This document shows positions 55,815 to 64,000 of a stretch of DNA of 64,000 nucleotides, in pieces. The position numbers and the translations under genes are program-made. This stretch comes from Sphingopyxis sp. PET50 (GTDB lineage Bacteria > Pseudomonadota > Alphaproteobacteria > Sphingomonadales > Sphingomonadaceae): positions 1,550,001 to 1,614,000 of the forward strand of contig NZ_CP104207.1 of NCBI RefSeq assembly GCF_025244705.1, given 5' to 3'. Position 1 is the first letter of the stretch; each line of letters begins with the position of its first letter. A model generated the notes under the pieces. It was not told where the DNA came from, did no database searches, and saw only the letters and a program-made list of their open reading frames with translations.

Positions 55815-57176
55815 TCAAAAGTCGATCTGCGTCCTCAGCCCGAACGTATCCGCCGAATAGTCGCGGTCGCCCCCCGCCGCCGCAATCCGCGCGTCGTCGA
55901 TCCACAGGTGGCCGTAGCTCGCGGTCAGCCGGATATATTCGATCGGGACCCATACCAGCGACAACAGGCCGGCCTTTTGCCGCCCGCCGATCAGGCCGGC
56001 GTCGTTGAGGTCGAGATGATCGTAACGCGCATTGACCTCGATCGCGCCGATTCCACCCTCGGTGACAGGGTTCGATGGCTTCAGGCGATCGAAGGCGCTG
56101 TCCTTGTAGGCGCGCCTGTCGCCCTTGGTCAGGACCACGCCGACCTCGGCATAGCCGCCGAAATAGGTCGGATCGGCGGCGCCCTCGCGCTTCGCGGTCT
56201 GCCAATAGCCTTCGCCCGCCGCATGGAACGGCCCCGCGATCACCGCCGCCTCCAGCCCCAGGCCGCGCTCGCCGCTGACGTCGATTTCGTCGGTGTCGAC
56301 GAGGCGCACGTCGGTCGTATGGATGAACGGCCGCGCACGATAGCGCACCGTGCCGGCGGGATCGTTGAGATCGCGCAGGTGGATGGAACCGCCAAGATGC
56401 AGTTGCACATCGCCGAACTTGGGCATGAACACCGCGCGGCCGTCGAAGCCGATCGCGTGGTTGCCGTCATTGAGGTCCGCGGCATTGTCGCCGAACACCC
56501 CGCCCTGCACCAGCACCTGTTTGCCCTTATATTGCGCCGACAGGCCGACGCGGCGCTCGAAACCGAAGGCCGAGCCAAAGGCAGTGCGCTCCAGGTGACT
56601 GAGGAACAAATCGCTCGTCAGCTCGTCGAGACCCCAGAAAGGTTTGATCTGACCCACGGTCACCGACAAGGGGCCGGGGCCGTAAGTGAAATAGACGTCG
56701 GCCAATTCGACACTGCTGTTCGCGATGTCGGCCTCGACCCGATAGGAAAAGCCGCCGGGGATTTTGCCATCGACGCCGAGATAGACGCGCCGGAACTCGG
56801 TCGCCGTGCCGCCGCGATTGGCAAGTACGCCGGCCGGTGCGTCGATCCCCGCGACGTCGAGTTGAATCCGCCCGCGCGGTTTGAAGGCCCAGCCGTCGGC
56901 GGTCCTGATCTCGGGCGCGCCCTTCCAGCCGATTTCGGTCGCGGCCTTCGCGGTCACCGGCGGCGTCCCCGGCGCGGGAGCCGGCGTAGCGGCGGGGCTA
57001 GGCTGAGCGGTGGCCGCGTCGAGCCGCGCCTCCAGCGTCTGCACCTGCGCCTTGAGCGCGGCAAGCTCGGCGCGCAGCGCCGCCGCTTCCTCCGCCGTCA
57101 TCGCCTGGGCATGGGCCGTGGCGGGCATCGCCAGCATCGACGATGCGAGGAAGGCGGCAATCAAGGTAGGACGCAT
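55815..57176 (-). CDS. Phosphate-selective porin (OprO/OprP family)
   Basis: 453 residues. A signal peptide (LIAAFLASSMLAMPATAHA) is followed by a short N-terminal coiled coil (EEAAALRAELAALKAQVQTL) and an alanine/proline linker. The Porin_O_P beta-barrel comes next, with FKPRGRIQLDVAG, FRRVYLGVDGKIPGGFSYRVEADI and a C-terminal strand ending in Phe. Such porins let phosphate or polyphosphate cross the outer membrane. It lies next to the pst-pho genes and has PHO-box-like repeats upstream, so PhoB control is likely. Confidence 0.88.
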   Translation of the reverse strand: MRPTLIAAFLASSMLAMPATAHAQAMTAEEAAALRAELAALKAQVQTLEARLDAATAQPSPAATPAPAPGTPPVTAKAATEIGWKGAPEIRTADGWAFKPRGRIQLDVAGIDAPAGVLANRGGTATEFRRVYLGVDGKIPGGFSYRVEADIANSSVELADVYFTYGPGPLSVTVGQIKPFWGLDELTSDLFLSHLERTAFGSAFGFERRVGLSAQYKGKQVLVQGGVFGDNAADLNDGNHAIGFDGRAVFMPKFGDVQLHLGGSIHLRDLNDPAGTVRYRARPFIHTTDVRLVDTDEIDVSGERGLGLEAAVIAGPFHAAGEGYWQTAKREGAADPTYFGGYAEVGVVLTKGDRRAYKDSAFDRLKPSNPVTEGGIGAIEVNARYDHLDLNDAGLIGGRQKAGLLSLVWVPIEYIRLTASYGHLWIDDARIAAAGGDRDYSADTFGLRTQIDF

Positions 57177-57220
57177 GGATAGGGCTCCGGCTGGTGCGGT
57201 GGCGGGTTGGCCGCGCTGCT

Positions 57221-57259
57221 ATGACGCATTGATGACAATTCCGAGACTCAATCGTGACA
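57221..57259 (-). promoter_or_regulatory. PHO-box array upstream of the porin
   Basis: TGAC-type half-sites fall at 57222, 57233, 57244 (degenerate) and 57255, each 11 bases apart on the plus strand. Read towards the porin they give TTGTCATCAATGCGTCATA (57220-57238), close to the PhoB consensus, and a further TGTCA at 57259-57255. The nearest edge is about 45 bases from the porin start at 57176. Confidence 0.65.
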
Positions 57260-57351
57260 TTTATGTTGCCGCATAGCTTCCGCCGCAGACGCCGCTTGCC
57301 TCGCCGCAATCTCGGGCTAAGGACGAGGCCAAATCTTCTCAGGAGACCATC

Positions 57352-58254
57352 ATGACGATCAAATTTGACGGACGTGTTGCCATTGTCACCGGTGCGGGCG
57401 GCGGGCTCGGCCGCGCCTATGCGCTGGAACTGGCACGCCGGGGTGCCAAGGTGGTCGTCAACGACCTGGGCGGCGCGCGCGACGGCACCGGCCATTCTGA
57501 CGCCGCGCTTCAGGTGGTCGAGGAAATCAAGGCGTTCGGCGGCACCGCCATGTCGAACGGCGGCAGCGTCACCGAATATGAACAGATGGTCGAAATGGTC
57601 GCCAAGGCCAGGGAAGAATGGGGCGGTGTCCACGTCCTGATCAACAACGCCGGCATCCTGCGCGACAAGAGCTTCGCCAAGATGGAGCCCGCCGATTTCG
57701 ACCTGGTGCTGAAGGTGCATGTCAGCGGCAGCGCCAATGTCACCAAGGCGTGCTGGGATCTGATGCGCGAGCAGGCCTATGGCCGCATCCTGATGACCGC
57801 CTCGTCGACCGGCCTCTACGGCAATTTCGGCCAGGCCAATTATGGCGCGGCGAAGCTGGGCCTCGCCGGGCTGACCAAGACGCTCCACCTCGAGGGCGCG
57901 AAATACAACATCCGCTGCAACACGATCGCCCCGGTCGCGGGCACGCGCATGACCGAGGACATCTTCCCCGCCGAGCTGTTCGAGAAGTTCACGCCCGAAA
58001 ATGTCGTGCCCGCCGCGCTCTATCTGGTGAGCGAGGACGCGCCGACCAACATGATCGTCGGCGCGGGCGCGGGCGCCTTCCACGCCGCCTATGTCACCAT
58101 GACCCCCGGCATCGCTCTCCCCGAAGACGAGCGCACGCCCGAAGGCGTCGCCGCCGCGTGGGACAAGATCATCGACCGCAACGGCGAAACCGTGCCCCAG
58201 TCGGGCAGCGAGCAGTCGATGGCGGTGATGAAGGCGTTGCAGGCACTGGGCTGA
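57352..58254 (+). CDS. SDR family oxidoreductase, (3R)-hydroxyacyl-CoA dehydrogenase-like
   Basis: 300 residues, preceded by AGGAGA. It has TGAGGGLGRAYALELARRGA (cofactor site), NNAGILRDKSF, catalytic Ser in TASSTGLYGN and YGAAKLG (YxxxK). Fragments VVVNDLGGARDG and LKVHVSGSANVTK are typical of the dehydrogenase unit of the peroxisomal multifunctional enzyme type 2 and its bacterial single-domain relatives. Acyl-CoA oxidation is the likely role; no hydratase is adjacent. Confidence 0.88.
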   Translation: MTIKFDGRVAIVTGAGGGLGRAYALELARRGAKVVVNDLGGARDGTGHSDAALQVVEEIKAFGGTAMSNGGSVTEYEQMVEMVAKAREEWGGVHVLINNAGILRDKSFAKMEPADFDLVLKVHVSGSANVTKACWDLMREQAYGRILMTASSTGLYGNFGQANYGAAKLGLAGLTKTLHLEGAKYNIRCNTIAPVAGTRMTEDIFPAELFEKFTPENVVPAALYLVSEDAPTNMIVGAGAGAFHAAYVTMTPGIALPEDERTPEGVAAAWDKIIDRNGETVPQSGSEQSMAVMKALQALG

Positions 58255-58311
58255 GCCTGATAAGACCTTCATCGGGGGCGCCGGGGCGGCGCCCCCAGAT
58301 GGGGGGAATAT

Positions 58312-58965
58312 ATGGCTGACATGTCTCTGGCCGACGGCATCGACCTGCTGCAACGGCGGGCGAGGATCGTCAAAGCGCTGCTCGTCGCCGGGCTGGCGCT
58401 CGTGATCGCCCAACTGTTTGGCGAGATGGGCGAATATAGCGGGGCGATCGACCTCGCCGATCCCGATCCATCGCCGCTGGTCCGGCTTTACAGCATCGCG
58501 CTGCTGATGATGATTCTCGTCACCATTGCGACGATCGTCCTTTTCGCGATGTGGATCTATCGCGCCGCCGCCAATGTCGCCGCCGCCGATGTCGCGGGGT
58601 TCGATTATACGCCGGGATGGGCCGTTGGCTGGTACTTCATTCCCTTCGCCAACCTCGTCAAACCCTTCACCGCGATGCGCCAGATCTGGAACGCCAGTCA
58701 TGGCGGCACGGGGAATGAACTCGACCAGGGCAACGGGCTGCTCACCGTGTGGTGGGCGACCTGGCTGATTTCGAACATCGCCAACAATATCGCGACGCGG
58801 CTCCAGCTCGGCGCCACCTCGATCGAGGAGCTGCAAACCGGCCTGATGTTCGGAATGGTCGGATCGGTGGTCAGCGTCGCGCTCTATCCCGCCGCGTTGC
58901 AGCTGGTCACGCGCATCACCGCGGCGCAACAGGAGCGGCTGACCGCGGCGAACATCTTCGCCTGA
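58312..58965 (+). CDS. DUF4328 membrane protein
   Basis: 217 residues with about five transmembrane helices and the DUF4328 signature YTPGWAVGWYFIPFANLVKPFTAMRQIW in the middle. The N-terminus LADGIDLLQRRARIVKALLV is a short cytoplasmic helix. Function unknown. It lies 57 bases after the SDR gene. Confidence 0.8.
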   Translation: MADMSLADGIDLLQRRARIVKALLVAGLALVIAQLFGEMGEYSGAIDLADPDPSPLVRLYSIALLMMILVTIATIVLFAMWIYRAAANVAAADVAGFDYTPGWAVGWYFIPFANLVKPFTAMRQIWNASHGGTGNELDQGNGLLTVWWATWLISNIANNIATRLQLGATSIEELQTGLMFGMVGSVVSVALYPAALQLVTRITAAQQERLTAANIFA

Positions 58966-59042
58966 TTTATCGTATTGCATCACTAACACAGCTATGCCAT
59001 AAGCGCTGCGGGGCAAGGGGATCGGACAGAAGGACGACCCCA

Positions 59043-60119
59043 ATGTATAGCGAAAGCGACCTGCAAGCCGCGGTCGACGCAAAGGTCATGACGCCGGAGG
59101 CCGCAGCGGCCTTCCGTGCCCATATCGCGTCGGTCCGCTCCGCCCCCGGGGCGGACGAGGAATCATTCCGCCTCATCACCGGCTTCAACGACATCTTCGT
59201 CAGCATCGCGGCGGTGATTTTGCTCGTCGCGGTCGCGTGGATCGGCCAGTCGATCCACACCGCGCTCGCGGGCGTGTTCGTCGCCGCGTCGGCCTGGTTC
59301 CTTGCCGAATATTTCACCCGCAAACGCCGCATGGCGCTGCCCAGCATCGTGCTGGTCATGGCCTTTGCCGGCGGGGTGTTCGCCTCGATGGTCGGCTTCC
59401 TCGTCGAACATGGCGAGGCGATCTTCGGCAACCGCCCCGACGAGACGGTCGGCGCGGTCATCATCGGCACGATGGCGCTGATCACCGCGGGCGCGACCTG
59501 GTTCCACTGGCGCCGCTTCATGGTGCCGATCACCGTCGCCGCCGGAACCGCCGCGCTCGCCGCGACCGCGGTCGCGCTGGTGCTGTCGATCACCGGCGTG
59601 CCGCACGACGGCGGCCAGACCTTGGTGATGGCGCTGGTGCTCGTCGCGGGGCTCGGCGTCTTCGCGCTCGCCATGTGGTGGGACCGCAGCGACCGGGTGC
59701 GCCAGACGCGCCGCAGCGACGTCGCCTTCTGGCTCCACCTGCTCGCCGCGCCGATGATCGCGCATCCGATCTTCCACCTGCTCGGCGTCACCGACGGCGG
59801 CAATATTTCGAGCGCCGCGGCGGTGCTGGTGATCGGCGTCTATATAGTGTTCGGGGTGATCGCGCTGGCGATCGACCGCCGCGCGCTGCTCGTCTCCGCC
59901 CTCGCCTATGTGCTGTTCGCGCTGACCGAGCTGTTCCGCACCTTCGGCGCGGTCGAGCTCAATGTCGCGCTGACCGCCTTCGTGATCGGTTCGGCGCTGC
60001 TGCTGCTCTCGGCCTTCTGGCAGAATGCGCGGAGCGTGGTGGTGGGTTTCCTGCCCGCAAACCTCGCGAACCAGCTGCCCGCGACGGTTCAGCCCGTCAG
60101 TCCGATACCAGCTTCATAA
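59043..60119 (+). CDS. Multi-pass membrane protein, DUF2157-like
   Basis: 358 residues. A soluble N-terminal part of about 45 residues (YSESDLQAAVDAKVMTPEAA) precedes roughly ten transmembrane helices, the layout of DUF2157-type membrane proteins, although no diagnostic motif is certain. Start ATG at 59043. Its last 23 bases overlap the end of the convergent DUF2794 gene. Confidence 0.6.
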   Translation: MYSESDLQAAVDAKVMTPEAAAAFRAHIASVRSAPGADEESFRLITGFNDIFVSIAAVILLVAVAWIGQSIHTALAGVFVAASAWFLAEYFTRKRRMALPSIVLVMAFAGGVFASMVGFLVEHGEAIFGNRPDETVGAVIIGTMALITAGATWFHWRRFMVPITVAAGTAALAATAVALVLSITGVPHDGGQTLVMALVLVAGLGVFALAMWWDRSDRVRQTRRSDVAFWLHLLAAPMIAHPIFHLLGVTDGGNISSAAAVLVIGVYIVFGVIALAIDRRALLVSALAYVLFALTELFRTFGAVELNVALTAFVIGSALLLLSAFWQNARSVVVGFLPANLANQLPATVQPVSPIPAS

Positions 60120-60442
60120 GCCTGCGTTCGACGGGGGCGAGCACGTTCGCGAGTTCGTCCCCGCGTTTCAGGACCGCCCCGGCTTCGGAGACAAGGGCCC
60201 ACATGCCCTGCTTGGCTCCTGAGCGCGGGGCGTTTCTCTATGCGATATTCGGGCCGCTCGGCGGCGCGGCGAAAGGCGGAGAAGACCGCAACGTCGCGCT
60301 GGAAATCCATCGCATAGTCGCGCCATTTGCCGGCCGCGACCATGCGCCCGTAAAGGTCGAGGATGCGGGTCAGTTCCTGGCGGTCGAACGCCGTCTGCCG
60401 AGGCTGGGCGCCGCTGTACGGCCAGGGGGTGACGACCCCCAT
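60097..60442 (-). CDS. DUF2794 family protein (one frameshift)
   Basis: About 114 residues. DRQELTRILDLYGRMVAAGKWRDYAMDF and FRRAAERPEYRIEKRPALR match DUF2794. The frame breaks at about 60217 (TTGGCTCCTGAG, one extra base); removing it gives RAKQGMWALVSEAGAVLKRGDELANVL and the stop at 60097. The length is 3n+1. Function unknown. The start overlaps the cysE stop (TGATG), so it is coupled to cysE. Confidence 0.82.
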
Positions 60443-61146
60443 CAGGCGTGGCTGCGTCCCTTGCGCGGCGCCGGTTCGGCGGCGGCGTCACGCTCGGCCA
60501 CCACGGCGGCGAGCTGTTTCTGAAGCTGTTCGAGCTGGCACTGGAGCAGTTCGACCTTTTGCGTCGCCGGATCGAAGGTTTCGTGGCACGTCCCGTAAGG
60601 AACGAATTCGCGGGCATATTCGGTGGCGTCGACCAAGGTCGAGCGCGCCGGGATGCCGACCATCACCGCGCCTTCGGGCACATCCTTGGTGACCACCGCA
60701 TTGGCGCCAATGCGGGCGCGCGCGTTGACCATGACCGGGCCCAGGATCTGCGCCCCCGAACCGACGATCACGTCGTCGGCCAGCGTCGGGTGGCGCTTGC
60801 CGCCGATGCCGTTGGCGGGGTCGGTGCCGCCCAGCGTCACGCCCTGATAGATGGAGACGTTGTCGCCGATCTCGGCGGTCTCGCCGATCACGACGCCAAA
60901 GCCATGGTCGATGAACAGATGCCGCCCGATCTTCGCGCCGGGGTGAATGTCGATCGCGGTCAGGAAGCGTGCAAAATGATTGACGAAGCGCGCGAGGAAA
61001 AACAGGTCGGCCTCGAACAGCCAGTGCGCGACACGATGCATGGCGACGGCGAGCAGGCCCGGATAGAGCAGGATTTCCCAGCGCGAGCGCGGCGCGGGGT
61101 CGCGCGCCTTGATCGAATCGAGATAGGCGACCAGCCCGTTGAACAT
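60442..61146 (-). CDS. cysE: Serine O-acetyltransferase
   Basis: 234 residues. The short N-terminal helical part and the left-handed beta-helix with hexapeptide repeats are clear: IDIHPGAKIGRHLFIDHGFGVVIGE, VSIYQGVTLGG, HPTLADDVIVGSGAQILG and ARIGANAVVTKDVPEGAVMVG. A C-terminal coiled coil (LLQCQLEQLQKQLAAVVAERD) follows. It makes O-acetylserine for the CysK enzyme encoded at 3443-4364. AGGGGA precedes the ATG at 61146; a TTG at 61149 is possible. Confidence 0.93.
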   Translation of the reverse strand: MFNGLVAYLDSIKARDPAPRSRWEILLYPGLLAVAMHRVAHWLFEADLFFLARFVNHFARFLTAIDIHPGAKIGRHLFIDHGFGVVIGETAEIGDNVSIYQGVTLGGTDPANGIGGKRHPTLADDVIVGSGAQILGPVMVNARARIGANAVVTKDVPEGAVMVGIPARSTLVDATEYAREFVPYGTCHETFDPATQKVELLQCQLEQLQKQLAAVVAERDAAAEPAPRKGRSHA

Positions 61147-61229
61147 CAATCGTCCCCTGCGACCCTATTTTGTACCGCACTAGATATATGTTCGGCGGCG
61201 GCATTTCCAGCCCCGGCGGCATTTATTCG

Positions 61230-61867
61230 TCAGCGGCCGATCAGCCCGACGCGAAACAACAGCAATCCCTCGCTTCGCCACCGCCGCTCGCCGTCCGCCG
61301 CGACGATCGCGGCGGCCCAGCGATCGAGCATGAGCAAGGCCTTGCTTCCCCGGAAGGTTTCGCGCCGCGGCGCCGGTTGGTTACGCGCGGCGGCGAATAG
61401 CTGGCGAGCCTCGCCCACGCCCTCCTGTTGGCCCGCCGCCCAGAGCAGACCCCAGCGCACGCCCCCGCCGCCGCCCGACAGCCGGAACAGCGCTTCGCCG
61501 AAACCGGCTCCCGCCGCCTGCCGCATCGCCATATCCTCGGCGAGCAGCATTGCTTCGGCGGCGTCGACGAGCGCATCGAGACCGCCCTGCCCGGCCCACG
61601 ACGCCTGCAATTCAGCGAGCAGCGGTTCGCCTTTCGGTAGGGCGGCGGGGTCCGTCGCCAGCATCGCCATCATGTCGCGCCACCAGGCGAGCTTGATCTG
61701 GCCGATCAGCGGCTCGCGCGCGCCGGCATGAGCACTCTGGTCAGCCGTTCGGCCAGCCCCCACAGCGCCGCCATCGCCCCACGCCGCTCGCGCGGCACCG
61801 CGACCATCACGCGCGGATCGCGGATATCGGGGTAGGGTCGCTCGTCAGGGTTGGGTTCAACTGTCAT
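61230..61867 (-). CDS. Squalene/phytoene synthase family protein (frameshifted)
   Basis: About 212 residues, shorter than classical synthases. The N-terminal part (MTVEPNPDERPYPDIRDPRVM) joins across a break at about 61715, in a GC repeat, to EPLIGQIKLAWWRDMMAML, the family start of helix motif. It continues with AEDMAMRQAAGAGFGEALFRL. The length is 3n+2: two extra bases or one missing. The two aspartate-rich DxxxD motifs of active synthases are not evident, so it may be a non-catalytic homologue of the type found widely in alphaproteobacteria. Confidence 0.7.
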
Positions 61868-61905
61868 GCGCCGACAGCGTTAGAAGAGACCGTGACAAAT
61901 ATAAA

Positions 61906-61992
61906 CCGTTCGCCCTGAGCCTGTCGAAGGGCCGTTCTTTCTTCAAACGAAGTCAAAGAAGAACGGTGCTTCGACAAGCTCAGCACGAACGG
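61906..61992. repeat. Inverted repeat of the CCCTGAGC..TGTCGAAGGG type, copy 2
   Basis: Same element as 17579-17664: CCGTTCGCCCTGAGCCTGTC..GGCCGTTCTT and AAGAACGG..CTTCGACAAGCTCAGC..GAACGG around a short AT-richer loop. It lies between pdhB and the synthase gene. Confidence 0.85.
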
Positions 61993-62013
61993 AATTAAAG
62001 GTGACGCAATGCT

Positions 62014-63429
62014 TCAGACGCGATTGCAGACCGTCTTCACCGCCGCAATGACGCGCGGGGTATCGACCAGCGCGAGCTTTTCGAGATTGGCGGCATAGGG
62101 GAGCGGCACATCCTCGTTGCACACGCGCAGGACCGGCGCGTCCAAGTCGTCGAAGCCCTGCTCCATCGCAACCATCGCGAGTTCGCTGGCGATCGAACAG
62201 ACCGGCCAGCCTTCCTCCACGACGACCAGACGGTTGGTCTTCTTCAGGCTGGCAAGCACCGTTGCGGTATCGAGCGGGCGCAGCGTGCGCAGGTCGATCA
62301 CTTCGGCCTCGATGCCCTCGGCGGCGAGCTGGTCGGCGGCTTCGAGCGCCAGACCGACGCCGATCGAGTAGCTGACGATGGTGACGTCGCTCCCTTCGCG
62401 CATGATCCGCGCCTTGCCGATCGGCAGGACGAAATCCTCGACCTCGGGCACGTCGAAGCTGCGGCCATAGAGCAGCTCATTCTCCAGAAAGACCACCGGG
62501 TCCTCGCTGCGGATCGCGGCCTTGAGCAAACCCTTCGCATCGGCCGAGTCATAGGGCGAGATCACGATCAGGCCCGGAACACTGGCGTACCAGGGCGCGA
62601 AATTCTGGCTATGCTGCGCGGCGACGCGGCTCGCGGCGCCATTGGGGCCGCGGAACACGATCGGGCAGCGCATCTGGCCGCCCGACATATAGTTGGTCTT
62701 CGCCGCCGAGTTGATGATGTGGTCGATCGCCTGCATCGCGAAGTTGAAGGTCATGAACTCGATGACCGGTTTCAGCCCGCCCATCGCCGCGCCGGTGCCG
62801 AGACCGGCAAAGCCATATTCGGTGATCGGGGTATCGACGACGCGCTGGGGACCGAACTCTTCGAGCAGGCCCTGCGTCACCTTGTACGCGCCCTGATATT
62901 CGGCGACTTCCTCGCCCATCACGAAGATGCGGTCGTCCTTGCGCATTTCCTCGGCCATCGCGTCGCGCAGCGCCTCGCGGACGGTGGTCCTGACCATCGC
63001 GGTGCCTTCGGGGATTGCGGGATCGGAGGCGCGCTCGGCGGGCGACGGCCTCTCCGTCGCCCCCGCGAAGGCGGGGGCCGTTGCGTTGGGCGCGATACTG
63101 CCAGCGGCCCCCGCCTTCGCGGGGGCGACGTCTTTTTCCTCGACCGGAGCCGGCGCGGGCGCCGCGGCAGGCGCTGCCGCTTCCTCGCCCTCACCCGCGA
63201 TCGTCGCGATCACGGTGCCGACCTTCACATTGTCGGTTCCCTCCGCGACCAGGATCTGGCCGATCGTGCCCTCATCAATGGCTTCGAATTCCATCGTCGC
63301 CTTGTCGGTCTCGATCTCGGCGAGGATGTCGCCCGATTTGACGGTGTCGCCTTCCTTGACGAGCCACTTGGCGAGCGTGCCCTCTTCCATCGTCGGCGAC
63401 AGCGCCGGCATCTTCAATTCAATTGCCAT
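62014..63429 (-). CDS. pdhB: Pyruvate dehydrogenase E1 beta subunit with N-terminal lipoyl domain
   Basis: 471 residues. The lipoyl domain (1-80) has the attachment lysine at position 43 in ETDKATME. A long Ala/Pro linker (81-145) follows, with a palindromic repeat translated in it as VAPAKAGA and APAFAGATE (about 101-125). The E1-beta catalytic domain carries [31 protein letters not shown] and [15 protein letters not shown]. With E1-alpha it decarboxylates pyruvate for the PDH complex. The lipoyl-E1-beta fusion is usual in alphaproteobacteria. The start overlaps the end of the next upstream gene by 11 bases. Confidence 0.95.
   Translation of the reverse strand: MAIELKMPALSPTMEEGTLAKWLVKEGDTVKSGDILAEIETDKATMEFEAIDEGTIGQILVAEGTDNVKVGTVIATIAGEGEEAAAPAAAPAPAPVEEKDVAPAKAGAAGSIAPNATAPAFAGATERPSPAERASDPAIPEGTAMVRTTVREALRDAMAEEMRKDDRIFVMGEEVAEYQGAYKVTQGLLEEFGPQRVVDTPITEYGFAGLGTGAAMGGLKPVIEFMTFNFAMQAIDHIINSAAKTNYMSGGQMRCPIVFRGPNGAASRVAAQHSQNFAPWYASVPGLIVISPYDSADAKGLLKAAIRSEDPVVFLENELLYGRSFDVPEVEDFVLPIGKARIMREGSDVTIVSYSIGVGLALEAADQLAAEGIEAEVIDLRTLRPLDTATVLASLKKTNRLVVVEEGWPVCSIASELAMVAMEQGFDDLDAPVLRVCNEDVPLPYAANLEKLALVDTPRVIAAVKTVCNRV
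63055..63130. repeat. Palindromic repeat inside pdhB linker
   Basis: CGTCGCCCCCGCGAAGGCGG (from 63055) and CCGCCTTCGCGGGGGCGACG (to 63130) are exact complements, with a loop of about 20 bases. It is read in frame as part of the lipoyl-E1 linker and adds no stop. A related hairpin with GGCGAAAGCGGGG occurs between genes at 55621-55650. Confidence 0.85.
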
Positions 63430-64000
63430 CGGAAACCTCGGTCATCGCTTGATCTTCTTTCATCGCCACCAGCGCCGTCATAGTCCCGTCGGACAAGCGG
63501 AGGCATTTCGACAATACCGCCCCCGGCGGCAATTTCAGTTCGCTACATTCGGACATCGGCAGCGTCTCAGAGCCGACCGGTCCATCAAAGGTTCCAGGCG
63601 GCGGGGGGCCCGGGTCGGGCGAAACCGGCGCGGCGCGGATGGCGGCCGCCACAGCGGTATAATTGAGGCGTGCGCCGTTGGCTTCGGCCTGCAAGGCGGC
63701 AATGATCGTCGCCGGGGCACCGACTGCCGAGCCGTAAATGCCATGCCGGTTCATGTACCGGACGAGCGGCGTTTCGGGATCGCGCAGTTTCCACTGCACC
63801 CGCAGCATTTCATCGAGGTGCCCGCGGAATCGCCGCGACGCCTCTCGCTCAGCCAGCGTCTTGTAATCCGCCGGAGACAGTGTGGATTTCAGGCATGCCA
63901 CGGCTTCGTCCACGGTTTGGGGCGCGCAAGCGGCGACCTTCTCCGGGTCGTAAGACGCTCAGCAGCCCGGCCGTGGCGGGAACGGCACCCACCAGACCAA
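63419..64000 (-). CDS. Secreted protein of unknown function, 5' end outside window (one frameshift)
   Basis: About 190 residues are visible. The body from [18 protein letters not shown] to the stop at 63419 is hydrophilic, with a central [24 protein letters not shown] and a C-terminal [16 protein letters not shown]. Upstream in the other frame is [15 protein letters not shown], a signal-peptide-like end; removing one base at about 63952 joins them as [14 protein letters not shown]. The start codon lies beyond the window. The stop overlaps pdhB, so the two are probably cotranscribed. No family recognised. Confidence 0.55.

Noticed and set aside
59043-60119. Nudix, FtsX or DUF4401-type assignments for the ten-helix membrane protein
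   Set aside because: No diagnostic motif was visible; only the soluble N-terminus plus helices resembles DUF2157, so it was left as a weak family call.
2885-63952. Programmed ribosomal frameshifting as the explanation for the broken genes
   Set aside because: The sites share no slippery heptamer, stop-codon context or downstream structure, and they hit unrelated genes including cysK, valS and pstC at random points. Sequence error is simpler.

Overview
The window is high-GC, gene-dense chromosomal DNA from an alphaproteobacterium of the family Sphingomonadaceae, probably Sphingopyxis or a close relative. This is inferred from gene content and repeats: UrcA, DUF4893, DUF2794 and DUF4328 proteins, a pyruvate dehydrogenase E1-beta carrying its own lipoyl domain, and many GC-rich palindromic repeats around CCCTCCC/GGGAGGG. 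No rRNA, tRNA, CRISPR array, phage or transposase gene was seen.

Layout. 1-8.2 kb: DUF885 lipoprotein, MFS transporter, a small serine hydrolase coupled to cysteine synthase, a SleB cell-wall hydrolase, a quinone-oxidoreductase-like enzyme and mannose-1-phosphate guanylyltransferase. 8.5-13.7 kb: a regulator joining two LuxR-type helices to a hydrolase fold without its catalytic residues, TerC, a manganese-riboswitch-like element, a crotonase and a secreted hydrolase. 14.1-16.2 kb: arsenic operon arsR-arsI-arsC-aqpS. 16.2-27 kb: M20 peptidase, 3-hydroxybutyrate dehydrogenase with a patatin, zinc peptidase, amidohydrolase, S9 peptidase and a periplasmic ClpP-like protein. 27-39 kb: valS, MATE pump, LytS/LytTR two-component pair, UrcA, BCCT transporter and M13 peptidase. 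39-46.8 kb: a trypsin-like protease with a lipoprotein, uvrA, membrane proteins and a monooxygenase.

46.8-57.3 kb is the most interesting part. A single AT-rich gene encodes a SIR2 plus P-loop NTPase protein of the kind used in anti-phage defence. It sits head to head with the phosphate regulon pstS-pstC-pstA-pstB-phoU-phoB. Two PHO-box-like elements lie between them, one pointing each way and each 82 bp from its start codon. A phosphate-selective porin with its own PHO-box array ends the regulon. 57.3-64 kb holds an acyl-CoA type SDR, membrane proteins, cysE, a squalene/phytoene synthase homologue and pdhB.

Two features run through the window. Sixteen genes, including valS, cysK, pstS and pstC, carry apparent frameshifts. 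Nearly all behave as one extra base, which I read as sequence error, not gene decay, so these genes are annotated as whole with the break position given. Second, palindromic repeats occur between genes and also inside two housekeeping genes, valS and pdhB, where they are translated.
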